The position numbers were made by a program, and so were the translations under genes. The notes under the pieces were generated by a model, which searched no databases, was not told where the DNA came from, and saw nothing but the letters and a program-made list of their open reading frames with translations. From contig CANGIY010000014.1 of the NCBI GenBank assembly GCA_947454235.1, positions 47,330-111,329 on the forward strand: DNA of 64,000 nt, in the 5' to 3' direction. This document shows, one piece after another, positions 1 to 10,386 of this stretch (positions are counted from its first letter, which is position 1; each line of letters begins with the position of its first letter). The DNA comes from Chitinophagaceae bacterium (GTDB taxonomy: Bacteria; Bacteroidota; Bacteroidia; Chitinophagales; Chitinophagaceae).

Positions 1-358
1 CCAGCACCAACATTGATGTAATTACCACAATCAATGGTGCAAGGTTAAACAAAAACTTATCAGCCGAATTAGGTGTAAGTCCTTCCTTCATCAACAGTTT
101 AACTGTATCAGCCACAATTTGTAGAGTACCCTTTGGTCCCACACGGTTCGGACCTAGACGCATTTGCATGAATGCGGCTACTTTACGTTCCATGTAACCA
201 AGGAAGAAACAAAGTGGAACCAGAAACAGCAACAGGCAAACACCTGCAATCACCATTTCGAGTACCTGTGCAGCGGTAGGATTGGAAATCATCGAGGCAA
301 TCTTCTCATGAAGAGAGTGTGCCCAAACTGCAAATCCGATATCTAAAAGAAGGCTCAA
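1..358 (-). CDS. nuoH: NADH-quinone oxidoreductase subunit H (partial; truncated by window edge)
   Basis: Minus-strand translation reads ...LGYMERKVAAFMQMRLGPNRVGPKGTLQIVADTVKLLMKEGLTPNSADKFLFNLAP, the NuoH signature. Start uncertain (TTG near 358 or ATG near 292). Confidence 0.88.
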   Translation of the reverse strand, partial: MSLLLDIGFAVWAHSLHEKIASMISNPTAAQVLEMVIAGVCLLLFLVPLCFFLGYMERKVAAFMQMRLGPNRVGPKGTLQIVADTVKLLMKEGLTPNSADKFLFNLAPLIVVITSMLVL

Positions 359-494
359 TTTCGTACTAATTAGAAAGTTGGTTAAAAATACTCATCTTTA
401 TCGTTAAAGCAATCTCATTCATATTCAATTGTCCGAAATCGCTTTTGTGTTGTTAAAAATTTCGTTTATCGTAATAAAACAACAAATTCGTCTT

Positions 495-1616
495 TTAGCG
501 ATCTACGTCAGGAATTACAAGGTCAACAGTTGCCATGATAGCCACCAGGTCGCCAATTTTAGCACCGGTACACATTTTTTCTAATGCAGAAAGGTTGCTG
601 AAATTTGGAGAGCGGTACTTAATACGGTATGGCGAAGCCGCACCATCACTCACTATATAAACACCTAACTCGCCGCGGGCAGTCTCCACACGTTGGTAGA
701 ATTCACCCTTCGGCAGTTTGATAACATTCTTCGTTTTTGCCTGATAATCGCCTTCAGGAATGTTGTCAATAAGTTGTTCGATGATGCGTACCGATTGTTT
801 CATTTCAAGCATACGCACTTTGTAGCGCGCATAACAGTCTCCGCCATTGTCCAGAATCTCATCAAATTCAATTTTCTCAAAGCCATCGTAAGGGAACCAC
901 TTACGAATATCGCTGCTCACTCCCGAACCACGTGCTGTTGGGCCAGTGCAACCGAAAGAAATTGCATCTTCAGCCGAAAGGTACCCAACGCCCTTAGTAC
1001 GTCCTTCGAAAATGACATTACCAGTCAATAGTTCGTCGTATTCCTTAAAGCTCTCTTTGATTTTTACCAGCGACTCTTTAACCCTTTTCTGGAAGTTAGG
1101 GTGAATATCGTACATTGTTCCACCCGGAACCATGAAGTTTTGTGTAAGACGCGCGCCACAAGTTTCTTCCATAATATCCATAATCAATTCGCGCTCACGG
1201 AACGCATAGAAGAATGGAGATACGGCACCAAGGTCAAGACCCATACAACCCCACCAAAGCTGGTGAGAAGAAAGACGGGTAAGCTCGCCTAATAAAATCC
1301 TGATGGCCTGTGCACGTGGTGGTGCCTCAATTTGTAGGCCTTTTTCAACTGCCAGCGCACAAGCCTGATTGTTGATATGGGCACTGAGATAGTCCATACG
1401 GCTGGTCGCGAAGATGAAGTTTCTATACGACAGGCTTTCAGACATTTTTTCGATTGACCTGTGGATATAGCCCAGATGCGGTTCCATTTTCTGGATAATC
1501 TCGCCATCGAGCCACACCTTAAGGTGTAACACGCCATGCGTTGAAGGGTGCTGCGGGCCAATATTGACAATGAATTCGCCCTCTTTGTTTACTTCCGGTG
1601 CTCCTAACAAACTCAT
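495..1616 (-). CDS. nuoD: NADH-quinone oxidoreductase subunit D
   Basis: NIGPQHPSTHGVLHLKVWLDGE motif. Start at MSLLGAPE, in an ATGA overlap with the nuoC stop. Confidence 0.95.
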   Translation of the reverse strand: MSLLGAPEVNKEGEFIVNIGPQHPSTHGVLHLKVWLDGEIIQKMEPHLGYIHRSIEKMSESLSYRNFIFATSRMDYLSAHINNQACALAVEKGLQIEAPPRAQAIRILLGELTRLSSHQLWWGCMGLDLGAVSPFFYAFRERELIMDIMEETCGARLTQNFMVPGGTMYDIHPNFQKRVKESLVKIKESFKEYDELLTGNVIFEGRTKGVGYLSAEDAISFGCTGPTARGSGVSSDIRKWFPYDGFEKIEFDEILDNGGDCYARYKVRMLEMKQSVRIIEQLIDNIPEGDYQAKTKNVIKLPKGEFYQRVETARGELGVYIVSDGAASPYRIKYRSPNFSNLSALEKMCTGAKIGDLVAIMATVDLVIPDVDR

Positions 1617-2068
1617 AGCGATATCATATTTTCGTCCACATAATTTTTTCTCAACGGGTAGCCCTCCCATTCGTCATCCAGTAAAATCCTTCTGAGGTCG
1701 GGGTGGTTATTGAATTTTACGCCAAACAGGTCGTACACTTCGCGTTCGTGGAAGTTGGCTGTTTTCCAGATGTCGCACACGGTTTCTAAAATCGGGTTGT
1801 TGACATCGTCGAGTTTTACTTTAACCACCAGTTGGTGCCTGTGTTTTTTTGAAAGGAGGTGGTAAACCATGGTCAGGTTTGTCTTCCAGTCGATACAAGT
1901 AAGGCAAAAAAGGAAGTCAAACTCCAAATCAGCATTATTGCGAATTGCTTTCATGAATTTCCTGAAATCGGCAGGGGCAACAAATGCCTGCATGAATTCG
2001 GAAGTTTCATCAAAAGTCACATTCGGATTGACGGCTGTCAGTGCGCTTTTTAATTCTTCGTTGTTCAT
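1613..2068 (-). CDS. nuoC: NADH-quinone oxidoreductase subunit C
   Basis: FHEREVYDLFGVKFNNHPDLRRILLDDEWEGYPLRKNY, the 30 kDa subunit motif. Confidence 0.95.
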   Translation of the reverse strand: MNNEELKSALTAVNPNVTFDETSEFMQAFVAPADFRKFMKAIRNNADLEFDFLFCLTCIDWKTNLTMVYHLLSKKHRHQLVVKVKLDDVNNPILETVCDIWKTANFHEREVYDLFGVKFNNHPDLRRILLDDEWEGYPLRKNYVDENMISL

Positions 2069-2559
2069 TATTGAATCAGCTTTAATTTCCGGGGAAATTG
2101 AGTTTAGCCAGATTTTTTAAATAGATGCTCAAATCTAAAAAACTCTCTTCAATAATGCTATTAAACGTTTTTATTTTTTGTCAGGTGTTGTGGATAGTGG
2201 AGGGTAAGAGAAAATCTGATGAATTTTAAGGTAAGTTTGATCTACTAGTTCGAGAAGACAAATACTATCCAACTTTTTTGATTATTGAAATAAATCCAAC
2301 AACGATTTAGTAACCTGCTTTTGTGTTGAGTTATTTATCGTTCCAGATTTTTTAAGAATAATATTTTTGTCAGCCGTAAAAATTCTTTGAATTCGTATGT
2401 AAGATATTACAGGTAATCTGCACGCACCCATATCCTGAAAATTCTGATTGAGACGATTTATTACATGCAAGACCAAGTCTTGCGCTCACTCGTCCTTAGA
2501 AGATTTTATGGAAAACAAATTGAAATAAAAAAGCGGTGGTTCCTAAAAAATGTCGAAAA

Positions 2560-3900
2560 CTATTCCCTAGTTATGATTGAAGATTTTCGAAATGAATGTG
2601 TTGATACGTTTACAATGTACAATCCGGAGGTTAACTCTAATTCAATTGAATAATGATGGTTGGTAGTAATGCGTTCTCGGTACAATATTGTGCCCGTAAT
2701 ACTCATAATAATCACTTCAGCATCTTGACTTACAGGGCTTTCTAATTCAACTTCGATTTGATTGGAAGTTAATGGATTGGGGTAAACTCGGAAAACTAAT
2801 TCTTTTTGAAGAATTCCGTCAATACCCAAAAAAGGAGGCGTAATTCTTCGGCAGCGATAATTGTCGCTATCCGCTAATAATAAAGCACCATTTTTATCAA
2901 AACATATTCTCGTTTGCCTTAAATCTGCAGCGGTTGCAGGTCCCCCATCGCCTGAAAAACCGGAATTTCCCGAACCGGCAATGTGATAAACTTCGCCACT
3001 GGGTGTGATTTTGTGTATTAAATTGCCAGTTGATTCAGATGCATAAATATTGCCAGATGAATCGACAACAAGCCCCGCTACTGTTAACAATCTCAGGTCA
3101 TGGGCGGCACATCCGTTACAGTATGTAAAAATCGTACCTCCTCCTGCAAATGTGGTTATGATGCCTGAGGTACCTATTTTTCGTATGCGATGATATTCCA
3201 TTGGTACTCCAGCGTCAAAATATATATTTCCAATTTCATCGACAATCATACTACCTCCACAAATCAAAGCTACCGTGTCAGCGCGTGCATTATCAGCATA
3301 CCGAGTGCCTCCGCCTGCAATCTTTGTAATAATTCCAGCCGATGAGATCATTCTGATTCTTGCACTCAGTTCGTCCATCAACAATAAATTCCCTCTTCTA
3401 TCAAAGCATAAGCTAGTTACATACCCTAACTCAGCAGCAGTTGCAGGTCCACCATCTCCTGAGACACCGTTAAATCCGTTCCCTGCAATTGTAGAAATAA
3501 AACCTAATGTATCTACTTTGCGGATACGCCTATTTTCAGAAAAATACAGATTCCCAATAGAATCAATGACCATCCCAATATATCCTTGAGAAATTGCAAT
3601 ATTAGCCGCCGTTGCTTGCCCTCCATCACCGCTGTGTCCCGAAATTCTGGTGCCGGCAAAGCGCCAAATCCTTCCATTCGTATCAATGCGTTGAATAATA
3701 TTATTAATATCAGAAGCTATGTAAATATTTCCTTTTCGGTCGGCTGCTATTGCATCCGGTCGCTCAATTGGCGCATCAGTTGCCATTCCACCCTCACCTC
3801 CAAAACCCATACTACCATTTCCTGCAAAAGTTTGGATAACTTGAGATGATGAATTAAGGCTAGATAGAATGAGCACTAGTAAAAAATAAAACCTCACCAT
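2560..3900 (-). CDS. NHL-repeat beta-propeller protein with T9SS C-terminal sorting domain
   Basis: Signal peptide, repeated TFAGxGxxGxSGDGGPATAA / DxxGNIYxAD units, C-terminal VYPNPLTSNQIEVEL...GLYIVNV. Confidence 0.85.
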   Translation of the reverse strand: MVRFYFLLVLILSSLNSSSQVIQTFAGNGSMGFGGEGGMATDAPIERPDAIAADRKGNIYIASDINNIIQRIDTNGRIWRFAGTRISGHSGDGGQATAANIAISQGYIGMVIDSIGNLYFSENRRIRKVDTLGFISTIAGNGFNGVSGDGGPATAAELGYVTSLCFDRRGNLLLMDELSARIRMISSAGIITKIAGGGTRYADNARADTVALICGGSMIVDEIGNIYFDAGVPMEYHRIRKIGTSGIITTFAGGGTIFTYCNGCAAHDLRLLTVAGLVVDSSGNIYASESTGNLIHKITPSGEVYHIAGSGNSGFSGDGGPATAADLRQTRICFDKNGALLLADSDNYRCRRITPPFLGIDGILQKELVFRVYPNPLTSNQIEVELESPVSQDAEVIIMSITGTILYRERITTNHHYSIELELTSGLYIVNVSTHSFRKSSIITRE

Positions 3901-4174
3901 AAAAGTTTCATTTAAGGAAAATTAATTTCCAAAACAGATGGATTATTGCAAAACTTCTCAACAAAAATAATGTTAGTTAGTGAATTAAAGGGTACTATAC
4001 AAAAAATATTGCTGTTATCCTTAAACTGTAGACTATCCGGCATTACTAAAGTATCTTCTAATTCAGAATACATATATGAAATATTATTGAGCGCATATAA
4101 ACGAGTGATAGAAAGCCCTAATGCGAGAGAAATTGCCCATTACAAAAGTAACGTGGTAGAAGTTCATTCCACTC

Positions 4175-4714
4175 CTACATCCCTCCTGCAAGCATATCAA
4201 ATAATTCCTGTACGCGTTTGCGAAGGAGATTTGATTTGTTGTTGGCATAAATGATACCTTGAATAGAGCCGCCACCTGAATATTTGTCTTCGGTGAGCTT
4301 GCGCAATAATTTTAGTTCCTTTTCTCGGTATGCCAACCACGCTTTTTGAGCTTCAATAAGCACTGGTTTATCCTTGGTTGTCAGCTTGTTTAATAGTTTT
4401 TTATAATAGCTGTTGAGTAATTTGTCATACAACGAATCAACATCGTAGGAAATCTCCATCATAGCCAATGTAGAACTTTCAATGTCCATGCAACGGCGTT
4501 CAAACTCATTGATTGTGAACGTATCAAGGGTGTATTGGGTGTACAATGCACTGTCGTCGCCATCACGTACATATACGTTCAGCAACTTAGCCTTTTTCTG
4601 CGCTTCGGCATAAAGCTGCTTCTTTTTTTGTGGGGTTAGCTGTTCTTGGGCAAAACTGGCGTTTGCAACTATGGTCAATACTACAACAACAAATAGTCTA
4701 AAAGCGTATTTCAT
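4175..4714 (-). CDS. DUF1311 / LprI-like lysozyme-inhibitor family secreted protein
   Basis: Signal peptide MKYAFRLFVVVVLTIVANASFAQ; C-terminal LIEAQKAWLAYREKELKLL resembles the LprI family. ORF extends upstream to 4777; MKYAF start preferred. Confidence 0.6.
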   Translation of the reverse strand: MKYAFRLFVVVVLTIVANASFAQEQLTPQKKKQLYAEAQKKAKLLNVYVRDGDDSALYTQYTLDTFTINEFERRCMDIESSTLAMMEISYDVDSLYDKLLNSYYKKLLNKLTTKDKPVLIEAQKAWLAYREKELKLLRKLTEDKYSGGGSIQGIIYANNKSNLLRKRVQELFDMLAGGM

Positions 4715-4879
4715 TTTTCGATTTTGAAGCAATGAGGGCTTAATGATACAAATTTTATTTGTGGGTGTCGTCCTCAAGTAAATCAGTTACTTTGAAGTAA
4801 TAATTAGCAGCCGTGTAATTCAATTGCTGTTCAGCGGGAAAACAATAAATTTGTTCAATAATCTCGTAACAGCGCTCCA

Positions 4880-6544
4880 ATGACCAACGACCAAATAGCC
4901 GATTGCTTTTCGCTTTTAAGTAAACTCATGGATATTCATGATGAAAATTCATTCAAAATAAAAAGTTACAGCATAGCAGCTTACAATATTGAAAAGTTGC
5001 CTGCCCCGGCTATTGAAATGAGTCAACAGGAGTTGTTTGCTCAAAAGGGTATTGGCGATTCAACCGGAAAAAAAATACTTGAAATTATAAATACCGGTAA
5101 GCTCGACGCGCTTGAAGAAATTATAGCACGCACTCCTCCCGGCATTTTGGAGATGCTACATATTAAAGGGTTGGGGCCCAAAAAAATAGGTGTTATCTGG
5201 CACGAACTGGGTATTGAATCGCTGGGTGAACTTGAATATGCTTGCCAGGAAAACCGATTAGTGACGCTGAAAGGGTTTGGCGCAAAAACACAAGAAAGTG
5301 TTTTACAAAACATTGCTTACCTGAATCAAAACAAAGGATATTTCCTGTGGGCTGATGCACATACCATCGCGCAAAGCATCATTGATAGTGTGCAAAAAGC
5401 GATGCCGAACATTCGCTTCGAAATGTCGGGTGCTTTAAAACGCCAGATTGAAACAATGAACGTTATTGAGTTCATTACTGACGGCGAAAGAGGGTTGGTT
5501 GATGATTTTTTTAAGGCACTAGGTCAGCTTGATGCTGTAGAAACGAGTGAACCGTCTCAAAGCAGGTTTAAAATGCAATCAATACCTGAAGTGTGTATTT
5601 ACTACGTTTCAAAAGAAAACTTTGCACTAGAGAGTTTGCAATTGTCGGGTGCTGAAGACTTTGTGGCTGGTGTCAGTGAATACATAAAAGATACTGCGGG
5701 CATACAAACTGAAGTTGAACTGTTTGAAAAGAACGGCATACAATTTATTGTACCTGCATTGAGAGAGGATAAAAGTGTTTGGGCAAAAGCAAAGGCTAAC
5801 TCTTTGCCCAACCTCATTCAGCCGGGTGATATAAAGGGTATTATTCACTCACATTCTAAATGGAGCGATGGTGTTCATTCGTTGGCAGAGATGGCAAGTG
5901 CAGCCATGAAAAAAGGACTTGAATACCTCGTTATCAGCGATCACTCCCAATCGGCTTTTTATGCCAATGGGTTGAAGCCGGAAAGGGTGGCAGAGCAACA
6001 TGCTGAAATAGACATGTTGAATCAGAAGTTGGTGCCATTCAAAATTTTTAAAAGCATAGAATCTGATATCCTGAACGATGGTAGCCTTGATTATACTGAT
6101 TCGGTGCTGTCAACATTTGATCTGGTGATCGCATCGGTACACTCAAATTTAAAAATGAGTGAGGAAAAAGCGATGATGCGTTTAATGAATGCCATCGAAA
6201 ACCCGTACACAACCATACTTGGTCACCCAACGGGCAGGCTGTTGCTTTCCAGAAAGGGTTATCCAATCGATCATAAAGCCATTATTGATGCATGCGTGAA
6301 ACATAATGTTGTTGTAGAAATCAATGCGCACCCAAGAAGGTTAGATTTAGACTGGCGTTGGGTAGAATATGCTATGGAAGCAGGAGCATTACTTTCTGTA
6401 AACCCCGATGCGCACAGTGTTGAAGGGTACAAAGATGTGTATTATGGCGTAATGGCAGCACAAAAAGGAGGGCTTACCAAAAACCGAAATCTGAGTAGCT
6501 TTTCGTTAGCGGAACTGACTAACTATTTGAAAAACAGGGGCTAA
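4880..6544 (+). CDS. polX: PolX-family protein (HhH plus degenerate nucleotidyltransferase plus PHP domain)
   Basis: HhH motifs (KGIGDSTGKKILEI, IKGLGPKKIGVIW) and PHP motifs (HSHSKWSDG, VISDHS, ESDILNDGSLDY, LGHPTGRLLLSRKGY, NPDAHS). Confidence 0.9.
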   Translation: MTNDQIADCFSLLSKLMDIHDENSFKIKSYSIAAYNIEKLPAPAIEMSQQELFAQKGIGDSTGKKILEIINTGKLDALEEIIARTPPGILEMLHIKGLGPKKIGVIWHELGIESLGELEYACQENRLVTLKGFGAKTQESVLQNIAYLNQNKGYFLWADAHTIAQSIIDSVQKAMPNIRFEMSGALKRQIETMNVIEFITDGERGLVDDFFKALGQLDAVETSEPSQSRFKMQSIPEVCIYYVSKENFALESLQLSGAEDFVAGVSEYIKDTAGIQTEVELFEKNGIQFIVPALREDKSVWAKAKANSLPNLIQPGDIKGIIHSHSKWSDGVHSLAEMASAAMKKGLEYLVISDHSQSAFYANGLKPERVAEQHAEIDMLNQKLVPFKIFKSIESDILNDGSLDYTDSVLSTFDLVIASVHSNLKMSEEKAMMRLMNAIENPYTTILGHPTGRLLLSRKGYPIDHKAIIDACVKHNVVVEINAHPRRLDLDWRWVEYAMEAGALLSVNPDAHSVEGYKDVYYGVMAAQKGGLTKNRNLSSFSLAELTNYLKNRG

Positions 6545-6686
6545 TTCACTTCTTTTATTGTTGTGTTTTTGTTAAACGTTTGTTCGATGTTTTAAAGTGT
6601 CCAATTCGTATTTTGATAGAATAGGATTTTGATTAACTTTGATAGGCGCGAGTTGTATCGCACTTGTCAAACCCAAATTTCATTTT

Positions 6687-9026
6687 ATGAAAAAACTAAT
6701 TATGGTGGCAGTACTAGCCATCGTAGGATGTTCTCAACTTTCTTATGCCCAAACAATTAACACATTTGCTGGTGGTATTGGAACACATGATTCTTCAGCC
6801 CACATTGGGCTAGGAGGCATGTCGGGTGTTGCTTACGACACCTCAAATAATCTCTATGTTGCTGACCAGCAATATTACGTGGTCAGGAAAATTACACCTT
6901 CAGGTATTATGAGTACCTTTGCCGGTAACGGTGCATTTGGTGAAAGAGGCGATGGTGGTTCTGCGACTTTAGCAGGCTTGATCGCTCCAGCAGGGGTAGC
7001 GGCTGATAGAAAAGGCAACGTTTACGTTTCTGACATCGCCACTCACGTTGTTAGGAAAATAAGCTCATCCGGTATCATCACTCATTTTGCTGGAGGCAAC
7101 ACATCTGGCTTTTCGGGGGATGGCGGCCCCGCTTCTATAGCAAAACTTAACTGGCCGTTGGGGCTCGTTGTCGATCGTTTTGGGAATGTTTTTATTGCTG
7201 ATCTCTTAAACAATAGAATAAGGAAAGTTGATACAAATGGCATCATCACAACGGTTGTGGGTAGAGGAGCAATAGATTCAAACGGTGATGGCGGTGCGGC
7301 TACTTTGGCTGGGTTAAATCGCCCCAGTTCCATATGCTTTGACAGAGGCAACAATATGTACATTGCAGACCAGAGCAATAACAGAATAAGGAAGGTAAAT
7401 ACCTTAGGCATCATATCAACGTTCGCAGGAGGAGGTACTTCAACAACTTGGGCTACTGATACATTAGCAACATCTGCTACGATTTTTCAGCCAAATTTTT
7501 TAGCAATTGACGGAAGGGATAGGTTATTTTTTACTGATGGCACCGGATTGGATGTTCGTTATATTGACTCAGCCGGATATTTGAGAAGATATGTTGGAGG
7601 AGGCTCAAGAACGCCTGGATATGGCGACGAAAATCCTGATTCAATTATGTTATATAGAGCAAAAGGGATTGCATTCGACAATTTAGGGAATTTTGCTATT
7701 GCTACATACGAAGATCATCGTTTATATAAAGTTTCCCCTGCACACATATTGAACAATCTAGCAGGGAATAAATACAACTCAGTTTCAGGCAATGGTGGTA
7801 ATGCGCTAAATGCCCAACTGTATCGGCCTACGGCAGTGGCTGTGGGGCCTGATAACAATGTGTACGTAACAGACAATGAGAACTTTATTGTTCGCAAAAT
7901 TGATAATTCTAATACCATTACGACTTTCGCAGGTACTGGCTTTGGTTTTTCCGCTGGAGATGGGGGGCCAGCTACGTTAGCTCTTTTAAGATATCCATTT
8001 GGAATTACAGTTGATCAAAGTAACAATGTGTATGTGGGTGAAGTATCCCTAATCAGGAAAATCAATTCAGCTGGAATCATTAGCACTTTTGCAGGTGCGG
8101 GAACCAATATCAGAAATCACGTTCCTGCAATAACAACGCGTATTTATTCTCCTTACAATATGTCGACCGACAACTTCGGAAACATTCTAGTAGCCAATAC
8201 TTATCAAAATACAGCTATCTATATTGATAGAGACTCAGTAACAAATAATTTGAGTGGATACTTGGGTGGTCACTCTTTTTGCGGCGATGGTGGAATAGAT
8301 ACAATGGCTTGCCTGAACAACCCTTACGGCGTGTGCCGTGACATGCACGGTACATTTTATATCGCAGATTGTTATAATAACCGAATTAGAAAAATAGACA
8401 CTTCAGGTATCATCACTACTTTTGCTGGGGGAAATTCAGCCGGATATTCAGGAGATGGCGGACCTGCATCATCGGCTTTACTCAATAGCCCACGTGATGT
8501 AAAAGTAGCCCCTGACGGGGAAACAGTTTTCTTTATTGACGGTTACAATTACGTTATCAGAAGTATCACTCATGATGGCGTTATAAACACTGTTGTGGGT
8601 AACGGAACTAGTGGATATTCGGGCGATGGTGGCCCAGCAATTGCTGCTCAACTTTCAAATCCGTCATCTATTGCCTTCAAAAACAATGGAGACTTATTTA
8701 TTGCCGATGGCATGAATAATAGAATCAGGGTGGTGAACACAGGCATTGTAAATGCTGTTTCAAATGTTTCAAAAAATGAAGTGTCATTCAGCATTTTTCC
8801 TAACCCAGCAAGCGACATTGTAAACTTTGCAATTAGTTCTAAGATTGAAAAAGCACATACCATTTCCGTGTTTGACTATTTAGGGCATAAAGTATCTGAA
8901 ATTAATATTGATGGCAATAGCCATAATGGTTCGCTAAATATGGGCAGTGTTGCAAAAGGAATTTATCTGGTTCAGGTGCATTCAGAAGGTGCACTTGAAG
9001 CAACAACCCGCCTTGTGGTTCAGTAA
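6687..9026 (+). CDS. Large NHL-repeat protein with T9SS C-terminal sorting domain
   Basis: Signal peptide MKKLIMVAVLAIVGCSQLSYAQ; many GIITTFAGG..GYSGDGGPA repeats; C-terminal SIFPNPASDIVNFAIS...GIYLVQVHSEG. Confidence 0.88.
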   Translation: MKKLIMVAVLAIVGCSQLSYAQTINTFAGGIGTHDSSAHIGLGGMSGVAYDTSNNLYVADQQYYVVRKITPSGIMSTFAGNGAFGERGDGGSATLAGLIAPAGVAADRKGNVYVSDIATHVVRKISSSGIITHFAGGNTSGFSGDGGPASIAKLNWPLGLVVDRFGNVFIADLLNNRIRKVDTNGIITTVVGRGAIDSNGDGGAATLAGLNRPSSICFDRGNNMYIADQSNNRIRKVNTLGIISTFAGGGTSTTWATDTLATSATIFQPNFLAIDGRDRLFFTDGTGLDVRYIDSAGYLRRYVGGGSRTPGYGDENPDSIMLYRAKGIAFDNLGNFAIATYEDHRLYKVSPAHILNNLAGNKYNSVSGNGGNALNAQLYRPTAVAVGPDNNVYVTDNENFIVRKIDNSNTITTFAGTGFGFSAGDGGPATLALLRYPFGITVDQSNNVYVGEVSLIRKINSAGIISTFAGAGTNIRNHVPAITTRIYSPYNMSTDNFGNILVANTYQNTAIYIDRDSVTNNLSGYLGGHSFCGDGGIDTMACLNNPYGVCRDMHGTFYIADCYNNRIRKIDTSGIITTFAGGNSAGYSGDGGPASSALLNSPRDVKVAPDGETVFFIDGYNYVIRSITHDGVINTVVGNGTSGYSGDGGPAIAAQLSNPSSIAFKNNGDLFIADGMNNRIRVVNTGIVNAVSNVSKNEVSFSIFPNPASDIVNFAISSKIEKAHTISVFDYLGHKVSEINIDGNSHNGSLNMGSVAKGIYLVQVHSEGALEATTRLVVQ

Positions 9027-9052
9027 GAACTTATTAAAAGTAATTTGATAGA

Positions 9053-9082
9053 AGCCGTCGGGGTATTTCCGGCGGTTTTTTC
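9053..9082 (+). terminator. Rho-independent terminator after the NHL-repeat gene
   Basis: AGCCGTCGG-GGTATTT-CCGGCGGTTTTTT stem-loop (with G-U wobbles) followed by a T run. Confidence 0.65.
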
Positions 9083-9161
9083 ATTTTTGGGCGATTGCTC
9101 TCTGTGCAGTCTTACACGTCAAATCAAAACGTTTGGTATTTTTGGGTCAAATTTTCAGGGA

Positions 9162-10361
9162 ATGAAAAAAGTGCTTTTATTATTTGTTGCAGCATTTGCA
9201 GGAATAGGGCATTTAGCAGCTCAGTCATCGGGTTCTGGTGAATTGAAGATGATGTCAGAACGGCTGGTTACTTGCGACGACATGTTTTATAATGCACTGG
9301 TATTGATTCCCCGGTTTTATGAAGAAAAGAAGTACGACTCAGCAGATTTAATATCCAAATTTGTTTCACAAAATTGTGGTCTTTACGAGCCGGTATTTTC
9401 ATATCAGGTATTGCGCAGAATTGATGCAAACGATATGAAATTGAATCAGGTATTTGACTTGTACCTAGGGTATAACAAGAATCAGAACAAATCACTGAAT
9501 GAAACAAACAAGCTATCAGAATCTGTCATTTCTTACCTGGAAACGTACAAGGAACAATACGGTGTTACAGTAAATAATACCGGTTACCCTCAGTATGTTT
9601 TTGAAGTGCAGCAAAAGTACTACTCTTTCATTCGCAGGCTGGCAGAATCACTGCTCAACAAACCTGGATTAGATTCGATGCAGGAAAATTTGTTGCGTTT
9701 TTACGCTAATCCCGCCACTTCAGATTTTTCAAGGTGGTCGCAAACCAATTATAGCGGCTCAGTGATACACGAAGACTACAAGCAGCAAATGAAGCGCACC
9801 TCGTTCAGTTACAGAATGCAGGCAGGATTATGGACACCGAATGGAAACATCGATATTTTAGGCAATCACCCATCGATTGGATTTGGTTTCGGCCCCAGAA
9901 TCAATAAGACCCTGATTGAAATGCACTTTGATATCGCTTTCATCAAATCACCGCGTGATTATAATATCTATGCATACGACACTGTATTTCCTACCCATAG
10001 ATTTGAAACCATTTATTTTGGGTTCAATATAGATCAGCCAATTATTTCAACCCGTAAAAGTGAAATTTCTTTGCTGGGCGGTACAGGCGTTGATATTCTG
10101 AACATTGTAGAAAATACAAGTCAGGACAAGAATACTAACAATGCTGTCAATCTTTATTCATTCAATTTGAACGGTGGTTTAGAGTATCGCTACTTCTACC
10201 ATGGGCTTGATACGCGCAATGGAGTGCTTTCTTCATCGTATATAGGGCTGCAAGCCAGGTTCAACTTAATTAACTACTGTAATACTAATGGTACCGACCT
10301 TGCGGGTCAGTACACATTAATATCACTGGTTTGGGGAGGGTTCGCGAAAGTGATACACTAA
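9162..10361 (+). CDS. Hypothetical secreted/outer-membrane protein
   Basis: Signal peptide MKKVLLLFVAAFAGIGHLAAQ; C-terminal half has alternating beta-strand-like sequence. ORF extends upstream to 9045. Confidence 0.65.
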   Translation: MKKVLLLFVAAFAGIGHLAAQSSGSGELKMMSERLVTCDDMFYNALVLIPRFYEEKKYDSADLISKFVSQNCGLYEPVFSYQVLRRIDANDMKLNQVFDLYLGYNKNQNKSLNETNKLSESVISYLETYKEQYGVTVNNTGYPQYVFEVQQKYYSFIRRLAESLLNKPGLDSMQENLLRFYANPATSDFSRWSQTNYSGSVIHEDYKQQMKRTSFSYRMQAGLWTPNGNIDILGNHPSIGFGFGPRINKTLIEMHFDIAFIKSPRDYNIYAYDTVFPTHRFETIYFGFNIDQPIISTRKSEISLLGGTGVDILNIVENTSQDKNTNNAVNLYSFNLNGGLEYRYFYHGLDTRNGVLSSSYIGLQARFNLINYCNTNGTDLAGQYTLISLVWGGFAKVIH

Positions 10362-10386
10362 ACGTCTAGGTTATCCCCCTAATTCC

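Noticed and set aside
2282-2476. 64-aa minus ORF between nuoC and the NHL gene
   Set aside because: No recognisable domain, signal peptide or repeat; could be a gene remnant but nothing supports it.
2467-2483. Perfect hairpin GCAAGAC-CAA-GTCTTGC downstream of the NHL gene
   Set aside because: No T-run on either strand and too short to assign a function; may be chance.
3946-4254. 102-aa plus-strand ORF
   Set aside because: Overlaps the 3' end of the better-supported LprI-like CDS and looks non-coding.
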